Source: Woeseiaceae bacterium
GTDB lineage: Bacteria > Pseudomonadota > Gammaproteobacteria > Steroidobacterales > Woeseiaceae
NCBI GenBank assembly: GCA_021773035.1
Contig: JAJFKU010000051.1
Coordinates: 1-46,562 of the forward strand
Direction of reading: 5' to 3'
DNA length: 46,562 nucleotides
The position numbers and the translations under genes were made by a program. Shown here one piece after another: positions 18,481 to 26,669 of the stretch; within the stretch, counting starts at the first letter, position 1; each line of letters starts with the position of its first letter. The notes under the pieces are model-generated. The model worked only from the letters and a program-made list of their open reading frames with translations, made no database searches and was not told where the DNA came from.

Positions 18481-19011
18481 TTACAGTTCTTCAATGATGA
18501 TGTTTTGATTGGTGAATACGCAGATATCGGCGGCTATTAACAAGGCCTTTTTCGCGATATCGGCGGCTTCCATGTCGGTGTTATTGAGCAGCGCGAGGGC
18601 GGCGGCCTGTGCAAACGGCCCGCCGGAGCCAATGGCCATCAGGTAGTTCTCGGGCTCGATGACATCGCCGTTGCCGGAAATGACGAACGACGACTCGGTA
18701 TCGGCGACGCAAAGCAGGGCCTCCAGACGGCGCAGGCGGCGGTCGGTACGCCAGTCCTTCGCCAGTTCAATCGCGGCGCGGGTCAAATTGCCGTATTGCT
18801 CCAGCTTGGTCTCGAACAGCTCGAATAGTGTGAAAGCATCGGCCGTGCCGCCAGCGAATCCGGCGATCACGCGGCCACCGGCGAGTTGCCGCACCTTGCG
18901 GGCATTGCCTTTCATGACGGTGTTACCCATGCTGACCTGGCCGTCGCCGGCGATCGCTACCTTGCCATTGCGGCGAACCGAGACAATGGTCGTCCCTCGA
19001 AACTGTTCCAT
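18481..19011 (-). CDS. hslV: ATP-dependent protease peptidase subunit HslV (ClpQ)
   Basis: HslV is the proteasome-like threonine peptidase of the HslUV complex. The product has 176 residues. The catalytic threonine comes after a short N-terminal MEQFRG that must be cleaved, giving [16 protein letters not shown] as the mature start. [36 protein letters not shown] and [15 protein letters not shown] are typical. The propeptide is longer than the single methionine of the enterobacterial protein, but matches other proteobacteria. Confidence 0.96.
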   Translation of the reverse strand: MEQFRGTTIVSVRRNGKVAIAGDGQVSMGNTVMKGNARKVRQLAGGRVIAGFAGGTADAFTLFELFETKLEQYGNLTRAAIELAKDWRTDRRLRRLEALLCVADTESSFVISGNGDVIEPENYLMAIGSGGPFAQAAALALLNNTDMEAADIAKKALLIAADICVFTNQNIIIEEL

Positions 19012-19041
19012 GCTGATCTTCCTAATAGTGGCGCCTGAGGA

Positions 19042-19938
19042 CTAGTCTTTCTTGCGCGCCCGCGGATGTGTTTGGTCGTATATCTGGGCCAGATGCTGGA
19101 AATCAAGGTGAGTATAGACCTGGGTCGTGGAGATATTGGCATGTCCCAGCAATTCCTGAACGCCGCGCAGGTCGTGGCTCGATTCGAGCAGGTGGGTGGC
19201 GAAGGAATGGCGGAACAGGTGCGGGTACACGTTGGCATCGATGCCTTGCCGTCGCGCCCAGTGATTGACCCGCGCCTGTACCGAGCGCGGGCTGATACGA
19301 CTGCCCCGCTTGCTGACGAACAGCGCTTTTTCATCGGCATTGGCAAGCTGCACACGCGCGCTGTTCCAGCGTTTCAGGGCGGTGATCGCCTTGCGGCCGA
19401 CCGGAACGATGCGGTCCTTGTTGCCCTTGCCGGTGACGTGCACGGTCGCGTCGTGCATATCGACATCGCCGCAGTTGAGATCGACGAGTTCTGCGAGCCG
19501 CAGACCTGATGAATACAGCAATTCGAGTATGGCCCGGTCACGATCGACGAGCGGTCCCTTGCCGGAAATGTCGAGCAGCCGCGCCATACGGTCGGCGTCG
19601 AGGTTTCCAGGCAGGCGCTTGCCGCCCTTGGGTGCCGAAACACCGCTGGTCGGGTTCATGGCGACGTGTTTTTCCCGCATCAGGTAGCGAAAAAACGTCC
19701 GGCAGGCCGACAGGCGGCGCTGGATGCTGCGGGCGCTGAGCCCTTTACGGAAGCTCATCGCCGAGAAGGCGCGAAAATGCTCGCTGTCCAGTCCGCCCCA
19801 GGTGTCGATGCCGGATTGTTCGCGATAAACGCGTAAGGCCTGGAGGTCGCGACGGTAATTCTTGCAGGTTTGCGGCGACAGCCGGCGTTCGTACTCGAGA
19901 TGGCTGATAAACCTGTCTATCCAGCCAGTGTTGTCCAC
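19042..19938 (-). CDS. xerC: Site-specific tyrosine recombinase XerC
   Basis: XerC, with XerD, resolves chromosome dimers at dif during division. The protein has 298 residues with an N-terminal SAM-like DNA-binding domain ([19 protein letters not shown]) and the catalytic domain: Arg in [13 protein letters not shown], Lys in [14 protein letters not shown], His-x-x-Arg in [12 protein letters not shown], His in [10 protein letters not shown] and the nucleophile Tyr in TQVYTHLDF. Position between DUF484 and hslV, next to dapF, favours XerC over XerD. Confidence 0.94.
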   Translation of the reverse strand: MDNTGWIDRFISHLEYERRLSPQTCKNYRRDLQALRVYREQSGIDTWGGLDSEHFRAFSAMSFRKGLSARSIQRRLSACRTFFRYLMREKHVAMNPTSGVSAPKGGKRLPGNLDADRMARLLDISGKGPLVDRDRAILELLYSSGLRLAELVDLNCGDVDMHDATVHVTGKGNKDRIVPVGRKAITALKRWNSARVQLANADEKALFVSKRGSRISPRSVQARVNHWARRQGIDANVYPHLFRHSFATHLLESSHDLRGVQELLGHANISTTQVYTHLDFQHLAQIYDQTHPRARKKD

Positions 19939-19950
19939 GACGTCTGAGCC

Positions 19951-20655
19951 TCAGTAGCGCTTCAGGGCACCCGCGATGAGGTCGCCGAGACGTGTCAGGA
20001 AGTCGATACTCATACCCGGATGGAAGCGGTCGGCGTCGGTACTGGCGATCGCCAGAAAGCCGATCTCCGCGCCGTTGGCGAGCGGTACGAGCGCCGCCGA
20101 ACCGACTTCGTCGGCATCTTCCTGAAACAGGAACTCGCGTTGCGTGTCGCGAATCTGCCCGCAGCGTGCGGAACTGCCGTCGAGAAAGGTCTTGAAGGGA
20201 CTGAGTTCCTGGGCGTTCTTGTCGATGACACGAAAAAAACGGCCGGCATTGATATCGGTGAAGGCGTCCGGCTCGCCGAACACGACGAGTATCGCCTGAT
20301 CGGCGCCAAAACCACTGCGCATAGCGACCTCCAGTGCGATAATCGTTGTCTTGAGGTCCGGGGCTTCCAGCAGTTGCAGCGTCAGCTCATGAATCTTTGC
20401 GGCCAGCAGGTCATTCGCCCGCGCTACCTCGATCAGCTCCTTGAGCTGTCGCTCCAGTTTCAGATCCTTTTGCCGCAGCACCGATATCTGCCGTTCGACC
20501 AGCGATACCGCGCCACCCGAGGCATGCGGCAGGTGCAGGGAGTTCAGGAGTGTCGCATGGCGCTCGAAAAAATCCGGGTGCGCGGCCAGGTAATCGTGGA
20601 TGGCCTGTTCCGACAACGGCTCATCGATATAGTCCACTTCCGCTTGCGTGCTCAT
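19951..20655 (-). CDS. DUF484-family GAF-like protein
   Basis: The protein has 234 residues: an N-terminal helical part (AIHDYLAAHPDFFERHATLL, then SLVERQISVLRQKDLKLERQ, probably coiled coil) and a C-terminal GAF-like domain (ALVPLANGAEIGFLAIAS). DUF484 proteins almost always sit between dapF and xerC in gammaproteobacteria, as here. The function is unknown. It lies 13 bases after the dapF stop and 12 before the xerC start, so the three form one operon. Confidence 0.9.
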   Translation of the reverse strand: MSTQAEVDYIDEPLSEQAIHDYLAAHPDFFERHATLLNSLHLPHASGGAVSLVERQISVLRQKDLKLERQLKELIEVARANDLLAAKIHELTLQLLEAPDLKTTIIALEVAMRSGFGADQAILVVFGEPDAFTDINAGRFFRVIDKNAQELSPFKTFLDGSSARCGQIRDTQREFLFQEDADEVGSAALVPLANGAEIGFLAIASTDADRFHPGMSIDFLTRLGDLIAGALKRY

Positions 20656-20668
20656 AGTTCGCCCATCC

Positions 20669-21493
20669 TTACAGATCCATCATTCCTTCGCTGATCAATT
20701 CGGCGTTGCCCTTGAGCCAGGCCGGTGTCTCGCCGCGGCGCCAGCTTACCACGACTTGCCCGCCGGGCAGGCTAACGCTTACCTCCTCACGCAGGAGGCC
20801 GAGACGTTGCCCGCTGACAACGGCGGCGCAGGCGCCGGTGCCGCAGGCGGCTGTTTCGCCGACGCCCCGCTCGTGCACTCGCAGCCTGATCCGCTGCTCG
20901 TCAACGATTTCCATAAACCCGACATTGGTGAGTTCCGGAAAGCGCTCGTGGTGCTCAACGCGAGGGCCGAGCCGGGCAACGGGTGCCGATTCGACGTCGT
21001 CCACTCGAATAACGCCGTGCGGGTTACCCATCGAAACGACGCTGACCTCTATGTCCTCGCCGTCCACGCGCAGCGTGTAGGTGTCAGCGCGGCCCGGTGC
21101 GATAAAGGGTATGCGCGCCGGCTCGAAAACGGGTGTACCCATAGCGACCATGACATCGCCATCTGCGTAGACCGTCGCCTCGATGGGGCCGGACGGGCTC
21201 AGCAGCGCGAATTGCCGCGCCTTGCCGTCGGCGAGGGTTTTTGCGACACAACGCACCCCATTGCCGCACTGCTCGACCTCGGAACCATCGGCGTTGAACA
21301 CCCGGTAGCTTGCAATGCACGACGTATCAGTTGATGGGCCAACCCACATCAGTTGGTCGAACCCGGGTCCGCTCGCTTCATTGCCAAGGCGGCGAATATT
21401 TTCGACGTTGGGGGGCGGCAAATTATTGCTGCGCTGATCGACGACCAGAATCAGATTGCCGGTGCCGTGCATTTTTCGATAAGGAACATTCAT
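20669..21493 (-). CDS. dapF: Diaminopimelate epimerase
   Basis: DapF converts LL- to meso-diaminopimelate, needed for peptidoglycan and lysine. The protein has 274 residues with the two active-site cysteines in the expected settings: NADGSEVEQCGNGVRC and ETAACGTGACA, plus SMGNPHGV. The N-terminal loop reads KMHGTGNLILVVD where most enterobacterial enzymes have GLGNDFVVVD; the asparagine is kept, and similar variants occur in other proteobacteria. The ATG at 21493 is the only sensible start. It is divergent from an orphan parA. Confidence 0.95.
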   Translation of the reverse strand: MNVPYRKMHGTGNLILVVDQRSNNLPPPNVENIRRLGNEASGPGFDQLMWVGPSTDTSCIASYRVFNADGSEVEQCGNGVRCVAKTLADGKARQFALLSPSGPIEATVYADGDVMVAMGTPVFEPARIPFIAPGRADTYTLRVDGEDIEVSVVSMGNPHGVIRVDDVESAPVARLGPRVEHHERFPELTNVGFMEIVDEQRIRLRVHERGVGETAACGTGACAAVVSGQRLGLLREEVSVSLPGGQVVVSWRRGETPAWLKGNAELISEGMMDL

Positions 21494-21564
21494 AGCTTTT
21501 GTTCTTCGTTTTAAAAAACTTAATAAAAAATTCGCTTCACCTTGGACTTTTTATTCCGGCCTCT

Positions 21565-21582
21565 GTAGTTTACATAAACTAC
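21565..21582. promoter_or_regulatory. Perfect 8-2-8 palindrome upstream of parA
   Basis: The sequence GTAGTTTA-CA-TAAACTAC is a perfect inverted repeat of eight-base arms around a two-base centre. It sits 34 bases before the parA ATG in the AT-rich dapF-parA gap, near where the -10 region would fall (a TTGGAC at 21542-21547 could be the -35). A symmetric site here suggests an operator, possibly autoregulatory; this is inference. Confidence 0.5.
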
Positions 21583-21616
21583 CAATCTAACTAACAAACT
21601 GCCCTTGGAGAGCGAC

Positions 21617-22255
21617 ATGCGGCACATAATGGTACTCAATGCGAAAGGTGGTTGCGGTAAGAGCACCCTCGCAACAAACATTGCATCTTATTTTGCCACC
21701 CAGGACGCGGCTGTCGCCCTGGCTGATTACGATCCGCAGCGGTCCGGTCTTGACTGGCTGGCACGGCGTCCGGAAAACCGCCCGGCAATTGCCGGTGTAG
21801 CGGGGTTTAAGGACGGCCTGCGCAAAGCACCGCGCAATGCGGACATCCTGGTTATCGACGCACCGGCGCGTTCGCACGGCGCAGAGCTGGCCGATCTGGT
21901 TAAACATGCAGAAACCATCGTCGTGCCGGTGCTGCCGTCAACAATCGACATGCAGGCGACGACGACGTTTCTCGACGAGCTCAAGGGCGTTGGCAAAATC
22001 GCTAAAAAACAGGCGAAGGTCGCCGTCGTCGCTAACCGTGTGCGCGAAAACACGCTGATCTATGACGATCTCGACGAGTACCTGACCAAAGCGCGAGTGC
22101 CGTATGTCGCCGCACTCCGCGAAGCGCAGAATTACGTGCGTGCCTATACTCGCGGCCTGGGAATTTTTGAGTTGCCGGAGTATCTCGCCTGGCCGGACTG
22201 GGAAGAGTGGGAGCCGCTCACTGCCTGGTTACGAAGTAAGCGTAGTCAGCCCTGA
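21617..22255 (+). CDS. Orphan ParA/MinD-family ATPase
   Basis: The protein has 212 residues and begins almost at once with a deviant Walker A, LNAKGGCGKSTLA, holding the signature lysine of the ParA/MinD class (residues 9-17). The switch region follows as ALADYDPQRSGLDWL, then VIDAPARSHG. These ATPases position plasmids, chromosomes or protein cargo on the nucleoid or membrane. No ParB or obvious cargo gene is adjacent, so the partner is unknown. The ATG at 21617 is preferred over a TTG at 21605 because GGAGAG lies just before it. It is divergent from dapF and faces hemY across a repeat-rich gap. Confidence 0.88.
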   Translation: MRHIMVLNAKGGCGKSTLATNIASYFATQDAAVALADYDPQRSGLDWLARRPENRPAIAGVAGFKDGLRKAPRNADILVIDAPARSHGAELADLVKHAETIVVPVLPSTIDMQATTTFLDELKGVGKIAKKQAKVAVVANRVRENTLIYDDLDEYLTKARVPYVAALREAQNYVRAYTRGLGIFELPEYLAWPDWEEWEPLTAWLRSKRSQP

Positions 22256-22330
22256 TAAAATACGTGTTCTGTTCTGGGCTTGACGCACTTAAATCGACGC
22301 AAGCGAACGGGCGACAGAGCATTTACAGAG

Positions 22331-22357
22331 AATGGCTCCCTGCGGTCCGCTTTATTT
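22331..22357. repeat. Inverted copy of the hairpin loop sequence
   Basis: These 27 bases (starting AATGGCTCCCTGCGG) are the reverse complement of 22486-22512 with one mismatch. They lie about 130 bases from the hairpin whose loop they match, so they can pair with that loop or compete with folding of the hairpin. Confidence 0.85.
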
Positions 22358-22461
22358 CCCGTAAACACTCTCTCACCCGCCCGCCTACCACTTACAGCGT
22401 CGATATCAGGTCTGCACTTCGTATCTGCTCTGACCGGGACGCGGCGGCCACTGTCTCAAGG

Positions 22462-22536
22462 CATCGATCTGGAGGGGTATACCGGAAATAAAGCGGACCG
22501 AAGGGAGCCATTCCGGTATACCCCTCCAGATCGATG
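22462..22536. repeat. 26-base-pair perfect inverted repeat with 23-base loop
   Basis: The left arm at 22462-22487 (starting CATCGATCTGGAGGGG) is perfectly complementary to the right arm at 22511-22536. The 23-base loop between them is itself the inverted copy of 22331-22357. In RNA this would be a very stable hairpin on either strand. It has no T-tract, so it is not a standard intrinsic terminator. A palindromic mobile-element remnant or a transcript-end structure are the leading options. Confidence 0.9.
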
Positions 22537-22598
22537 ACCCTGCGCAAATGCCAGTGCGTCGACGTTAAATCAGATAAGGACAACCTGTCGAAGCCGAT

Positions 22599-23798
22599 CT
22601 AGAAGGAGTCGGTTTTATGCTCTATTGCCGGGAGATTGTTGCCGGCAACCATGCCGAGCCCATCCCGGTAAGCATCGGCCGCAGCATCCGCCTCGCCCAG
22701 CTGGTTGAGCAATGCACCGTACTCCTGGTAGACCTCGGGGCTCGGACGCAGGCCAATGACGGTTTCCAGATAGCTGCGTGCCTTGCCCCACAGCTCGTTA
22801 CGCAGGCAGAGTCGCGCTGCTGTCAACAGCAGGTCCGGGTCCTCGCTGTGCTGGCCAAGCCAGCCCTCCGCGCGCTTGAGTTGTTTGCTGTTGTCGGCAC
22901 CCTCGACCAGCCCGAACAGACGGACCAGCGGGCCCCGCCAGTTTGATTTGAGTGCCGCCACCAGCTCTTTCTCGGCTTTGTCGTGCAGTCCGGCTCGCAT
23001 CAGGCCCTTGTAATAGGCTTCGAGGAGCGTGATGTCAGATTTCTGCGGTTTCGGGACCGCTTTGAAGGCGGCTGCCAGCGATTCACCGTCCGCTGCGGTG
23101 TCCAACTGCTCCCGGTGAACCCTGATCGCCCATTCAGTCAGCGTGTCGGGTTTGACCTGTGCGTGTTTCTTGATACGCGGCAAGAGTTCGCGCAGCGCCG
23201 TCCAGTCCTGCAGGCGGAAATACAGGCGACCCATCAGTGCCAGGGCGTGTCCGTGGTCCTTCGAGTTTTCGTCCAGTCGCCTGAGTGTCGCGAGTGCCTG
23301 CTCATGCTGTCCCTGGTCGAGCTGAAACTCTGCCTGCGTCAGCAGGACCGCGTTGGCAGCCTCGGGAATCTCCTGATAGGCGAGCCGCAGCCATTCGTCA
23401 CGGCGATCGTTCTGGCCCTGCAGATGAGCGGCGCGGGCGGCCTGCAGGTAATTGAACAGCGGCGAGTCGCTGGTGCTGGCCGCTCGCGCCAGCATTTTCT
23501 CGCCGCGGGCGAAATTGCCCTCGGCAACGGCGATCATGCCGCGGGTCATTTTCTGGCCGGATCGCGCCGAGCGATAGCGGCCGGCCGCCTGGCCAATACG
23601 GCGCGGCGCCACGACGATTTTTCGAATGAGCCAGATCGCGCCAAACAGAGCGGCGGTCAGAAGCACCAATACCGGTACGGACATCTCGATGAGATAACCA
23701 CGGAAATTGATTACCACGTATCCGGGGTCGCGCAGCAGCAGGTCGGCGGCGAAAGCGCTGGCGAAAAGAACCAGCACGATGATGATGCCGATTTTCAC
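22599..23798 (-). CDS. hemY: HemY-type membrane protein with tetratricopeptide repeats
   Basis: The protein has 399 residues with two N-terminal membrane segments (MKIGIIIVLVLFASAFAAD and VPVLVLLTAALFGAIWLI) and a C-terminal helical repeat domain of TPR type (FNYLQAARAAHLQGQ, MGRLYFRLQDW, EYGALLNQLGEADAA). HemY of gammaproteobacteria is encoded after hemX and is linked to heme synthesis, but its exact role is unsettled; it is unrelated to the Bacillus protoporphyrinogen oxidase of the same name. Its ATG overlaps the hemX stop by four bases. Confidence 0.9.
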   Translation of the reverse strand: MKIGIIIVLVLFASAFAADLLLRDPGYVVINFRGYLIEMSVPVLVLLTAALFGAIWLIRKIVVAPRRIGQAAGRYRSARSGQKMTRGMIAVAEGNFARGEKMLARAASTSDSPLFNYLQAARAAHLQGQNDRRDEWLRLAYQEIPEAANAVLLTQAEFQLDQGQHEQALATLRRLDENSKDHGHALALMGRLYFRLQDWTALRELLPRIKKHAQVKPDTLTEWAIRVHREQLDTAADGESLAAAFKAVPKPQKSDITLLEAYYKGLMRAGLHDKAEKELVAALKSNWRGPLVRLFGLVEGADNSKQLKRAEGWLGQHSEDPDLLLTAARLCLRNELWGKARSYLETVIGLRPSPEVYQEYGALLNQLGEADAAADAYRDGLGMVAGNNLPAIEHKTDSF

Positions 23799-24913
23799 TC
23801 AGTCGTCTCGCGCAACGTCCGGTACTGGCGCAGTAGCCGCAGGGATCCTGAGATATCCGGTATCGGTGCGGTGAACACGCTCCCCCGGATTTCGCTCATC
23901 GTCTGCTGAGCGCTCGTGACCTGTGGACTCGCCGAATCAAAGTAGTGATCGAGCAGCATACTGGCGTCGTCGAGCGTCTGTTCGAAGATCGCCTGTTCGC
24001 CGCGCAGCAAAGCCAGGCGGGCCGTTTGCAGCTGCAACGCGATATTGTTGCGCAGGAAGTACTCCGCATCCGGCGACACCAGCGCCAGCTTCGCCTGATC
24101 CGGTGGCGTGACTTTGACCAGGCCGGACATGGCACCCTTCACCGAGTTCCAGGCGCGATTGATACCGCTACGTTCGGCGTCGTTCGCATCGTCTGCATCA
24201 CCTGCAGGCGTCGTACCGGCCATGGGTAAGGACTCAACGACACGCGCAAGGCTCGCGAGCGTCAGCGTCGCGCCTTCGAGGTCGGGCTTTTCCATGATCT
24301 CAAGCGCCGCACGTTCGTCGGAGATACTGCGTCGCACCTCGGTCAGGGCCGGGTCGGACAATTGTGTGACGCGCTCGTCGGCCATGCCCAGGGCGAGAGC
24401 GGCGACGTGCGGATTGTTCGCCAGCTGCAGCTGTGCGTTGGCGATCTGCAGATAGTATTCGGCCTCCGCCAGCAGAAAGGTCTCACGAGCACCGGCTGAG
24501 ATGCCGGCCAGCGATGCCACCGAGCTCTCGACGCTGGATAGTCGCGATGGCAGAGAAGCCAGTAACTGCAGCTGCTGAGCGACATCGCGACGCAGTGCCT
24601 CGATATCGCCGCTGTAGTCCGGATGCTCCACCTCGTCGGTGTTGGTCTCCAGGCTGGCCAGCGCCGCGTCCTGCCGATCGGCCCGACGCTCAAGATTCTC
24701 AATGCTTGCGAGACTCGCAAACTCGCTGGAATCGTCGTTCGTGCGCCAATCCTGGAATAGCGTGTAAGCAACCGCTGAGAGGGCAATAACAGAGATCAGT
24801 ACCGCAAGCCAGGCAACACCGTTTCCCCGCGGGGCCGGCTCGGCTTGCTTGCTGTCTTCCACCGCAAACTCGGCATCATCGGCCGTTTCAGCCAGTTTTT
24901 GTTCGTCGCTCAT
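23795..24913 (-). CDS. hemX: HemX-family membrane protein
   Basis: The protein has 372 residues: an acidic cytoplasmic N-terminus, one membrane segment at about residues 33-52 (VAWLAVLISVIALSAVAY) and a long periplasmic helical domain with coiled-coil character (AEYYLQIANAQLQLANN, YFLRNNIALQLQTARLALL). This is the HemX layout, often mislabelled as uroporphyrinogen-III methyltransferase; no SAM-binding site is seen here. Function in heme synthesis is inferred from its constant place between hemD and hemY. It overlaps both neighbours by four bases. Confidence 0.9.
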   Translation of the reverse strand: MSDEQKLAETADDAEFAVEDSKQAEPAPRGNGVAWLAVLISVIALSAVAYTLFQDWRTNDDSSEFASLASIENLERRADRQDAALASLETNTDEVEHPDYSGDIEALRRDVAQQLQLLASLPSRLSSVESSVASLAGISAGARETFLLAEAEYYLQIANAQLQLANNPHVAALALGMADERVTQLSDPALTEVRRSISDERAALEIMEKPDLEGATLTLASLARVVESLPMAGTTPAGDADDANDAERSGINRAWNSVKGAMSGLVKVTPPDQAKLALVSPDAEYFLRNNIALQLQTARLALLRGEQAIFEQTLDDASMLLDHYFDSASPQVTSAQQTMSEIRGSVFTAPIPDISGSLRLLRQYRTLRETTE

Positions 24914-25689
24914 GGTGCTTTTCCGGGTTCGGTCCTTAGTAGTGAGATGATCGCCTGAACCATATCCGCGGCCGCCGGCCCGGTCGCCAAAACCGGCTTC
25001 ACGTGCGGACAGCGTTCAAGCGCCTCTTTTATCACACGTACCGCCGGCGTCACCAGCGGCACGTCTCCGAGCCCCTGCATACAATCGTCAGGCAGCAGCT
25101 CGAGCAGGTTCTTCAGTGACTGTACGCTCATCACTGTTATCGCGCCGATTGTTCCGGCGCGCCACGCGGCCTCGACCGCCGCAAGCGATTCCGGGCTGCC
25201 TGCCGGCAATACGCGTTCGTAGACGGACAGGTAGTTTACAATCGCGCCGCGTTCTCTGAGCGTATCGGCCAGCAGCTCCCGGCCAGCGCCACCGCGAACG
25301 ATCAGAACCTGCTTTCCGGCGACGGCCTGCAGTTGCGGCTGTCGCAGCAGGCTCTCGCTGTCATAACCCTCCTCAGGCTCGATACTGACGTCCCGACCCG
25401 CCTCCCGGATAGCTGCCGCCGTAGACGGTCCCGTCGCAGCCAGCAGCGCGCCGGCCGTGTACGTCAGGCCGAAACGAACCGCATTACGGCTGACGTAGAT
25501 GGCGATATCAGGCTTCGGCAGCAACGCAAGCTCTGCTGCAATGCTGGCGGCTTCCTGCGGCAGGATTTCGATCACCGGGAAAACGATCGCTGTTCCGCCG
25601 TTGCTGTGAATGGCGTCGACCAGCTCTGCGGCCTGCGCCCGTGGACGGGTGACAAGAACGCCCATCCCCTGTAGCGGGCGGTCAGCCAT
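24910..25689 (-). CDS. hemD: Uroporphyrinogen-III synthase
   Basis: HemD closes hydroxymethylbilane into uroporphyrinogen III with inversion of ring D. The protein has 259 residues. This is a poorly conserved family, but VLVTRPRAQAAELVDAI at the N-terminus, the IYVSRNAVRFGL strand, VLIVRGGAGRELLADTLRE and ITVMSVQSLKNLLELL are recognisable. The start overlaps the end of hemC by eight bases, and its stop overlaps hemX by four, so translation of the four hem genes is probably coupled. Confidence 0.92.
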   Translation of the reverse strand: MADRPLQGMGVLVTRPRAQAAELVDAIHSNGGTAIVFPVIEILPQEAASIAAELALLPKPDIAIYVSRNAVRFGLTYTAGALLAATGPSTAAAIREAGRDVSIEPEEGYDSESLLRQPQLQAVAGKQVLIVRGGAGRELLADTLRERGAIVNYLSVYERVLPAGSPESLAAVEAAWRAGTIGAITVMSVQSLKNLLELLPDDCMQGLGDVPLVTPAVRVIKEALERCPHVKPVLATGPAAADMVQAIISLLRTEPGKAP

Positions 25690-26608
25690 TCAGTGCCTCG
25701 ATGGACTCGAGGAGTTCGCGAGCACCGCTTTGCAGCAGCTGTGCCGCCAGCTCCGTGCCAACTCGCTCGGCGTCGATCGCGTCGCCGCTGCTCGATTCCC
25801 GGATAAACTGCGAGCCGTCCGGGTGGGCGACCAGCGCGGTTAGAGTGAGCTGACCTTCATCGATCGTGGCAAAGGCTGCGACCGGCGACTGGCAGCTGGC
25901 CTGCAATACTCTGGCGATGGCGCGCTCTGCCGTGGTCGTCAGTACCGCGATCGGGTCGTCGAGCTGCCCGAGTACGGTGCGTAGTTTCGTATTGTCTTCC
26001 AGGCACTCAATGCCCAGCACGCCCTGCGCGGCGGCGGGTAACATCTCCGACGGGGAAAATTGCTGGCTGATGTGGTGTTCGAGCTCAAGGCGCTCGAGCC
26101 CCGCCGCGGCGAGTATGATCGCGTCGTAGTCGCCGTTCTCAAGCTTGGCAAGACGCGTATTCACGTTACCGCGCAGCGGTTCGACCCGCAGGTCCGGGCG
26201 CAACATCCTGATTTGCGACTGGCGGCGCAGACTGGAACTGCCAACGCGGGCACGTTGCGGCAGCTGGTCGAGGTTGTTGCCGTTGTTGCTGACCAGTGCA
26301 TCGCGATGGTTGGCGCGGCTCAAAATCGCTGCCAGGCAAAAGCCGGCCGGCATTTCCGCGGGAACGTCCTTCATCGAGTGCACCGCAAGATCAGCATCGC
26401 CATTCTGCATGGCTAGCTCGAGTTCTTTGATAAACAGTCCCTTGCCGCCGATCTTCTGCAGGCTGCGGTCCAGAATTTCATCGCCGCGCGTTGATAGTGG
26501 CAGAAGTTCGGTAGACGAAATTTCCGGGAGGTCCTCGAGCAGAGCGGCCACATGCCTGGCCTGCCACAGAGCCAAAGCGCTCTTGCGAGTTGCAATACGA
26601 ATTTTCAA
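25682..26608 (-). CDS. hemC: Hydroxymethylbilane synthase (porphobilinogen deaminase)
   Basis: HemC joins four porphobilinogen units into hydroxymethylbilane. The protein has 308 residues with IRIATRKSALALWQA at the start, GGKGLFIKELELAM, LAVHSMKDVPAEMP, the GSSSLRRQSQI arginines and LPAAAQGVLGIE. The cysteine that carries the dipyrromethane cofactor lies in VLQASCQSPVAAFA near residue 240. It is the first of four overlapping hem genes and follows algR by 57 bases, the same order as in pseudomonads and xanthomonads. Confidence 0.96.
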   Translation of the reverse strand: MKIRIATRKSALALWQARHVAALLEDLPEISSTELLPLSTRGDEILDRSLQKIGGKGLFIKELELAMQNGDADLAVHSMKDVPAEMPAGFCLAAILSRANHRDALVSNNGNNLDQLPQRARVGSSSLRRQSQIRMLRPDLRVEPLRGNVNTRLAKLENGDYDAIILAAAGLERLELEHHISQQFSPSEMLPAAAQGVLGIECLEDNTKLRTVLGQLDDPIAVLTTTAERAIARVLQASCQSPVAAFATIDEGQLTLTALVAHPDGSQFIRESSSGDAIDAERVGTELAAQLLQSGARELLESIEALNG

Positions 26609-26621
26609 ACTGGATCCTTTG

Positions 26622-26669
26622 CTAGGGCCTCGGCAGGGTGGATTAAGTGAGTGTTAACAGAGGCCCTAG
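26622..26669. repeat. 48-base palindromic repeat between algR and hemC
   Basis: Ten-base arms CTAGGGCCTC (26622-26631) and GAGGCCCTAG (26660-26669) are perfect inverted copies around a 28-base centre containing GTTAAC. The right arm covers the algR stop codon. On the minus strand it reads TAGGGCCTCTGTTAACAC, close to TAGGGCCTGTTAACAC at 17068-17085, so it looks like a short dispersed element. As RNA it could form a hairpin between algR and hemC. Confidence 0.65.

Larger units (their letters stand above)
22256..22598. other. Gene-free convergent gap with nested inverted repeats
   Basis: This 343-base stretch lies between the stops of parA and hemY. Short open frames exist on both strands but none has a ribosome site or recognisable product. 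It contains a 26-base-pair perfect hairpin and a separate copy of the hairpin loop in opposite orientation, described as their own entries. The remainder holds nothing I recognise. It could be a terminator zone for both genes or a remnant of a small mobile element. Confidence 0.6.

Noticed and set aside
20669..21493. dapF as a defective gene because of its altered N-terminal loop
   Set aside because: Both catalytic cysteines, the NADGSE segment and the length are intact, and similar loop variants exist in other proteobacteria.
22280..22583. Small open frames on both strands in the parA-hemY gap
   Set aside because: They run through the inverted repeats, lack ribosome sites and encode no recognised protein.
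22256..22598. Integron attC site or retron msr/msd in the repeat-rich gap
   Set aside because: No pair of correctly placed core sites (RYYYAAC/GTTRRRY), no integrase and no reverse transcriptase gene are present nearby.
23795..24913. HemX as a uroporphyrinogen-III C-methyltransferase
   Set aside because: The protein has one membrane segment and a helical periplasmic domain, with no SAM-binding methyltransferase motifs.
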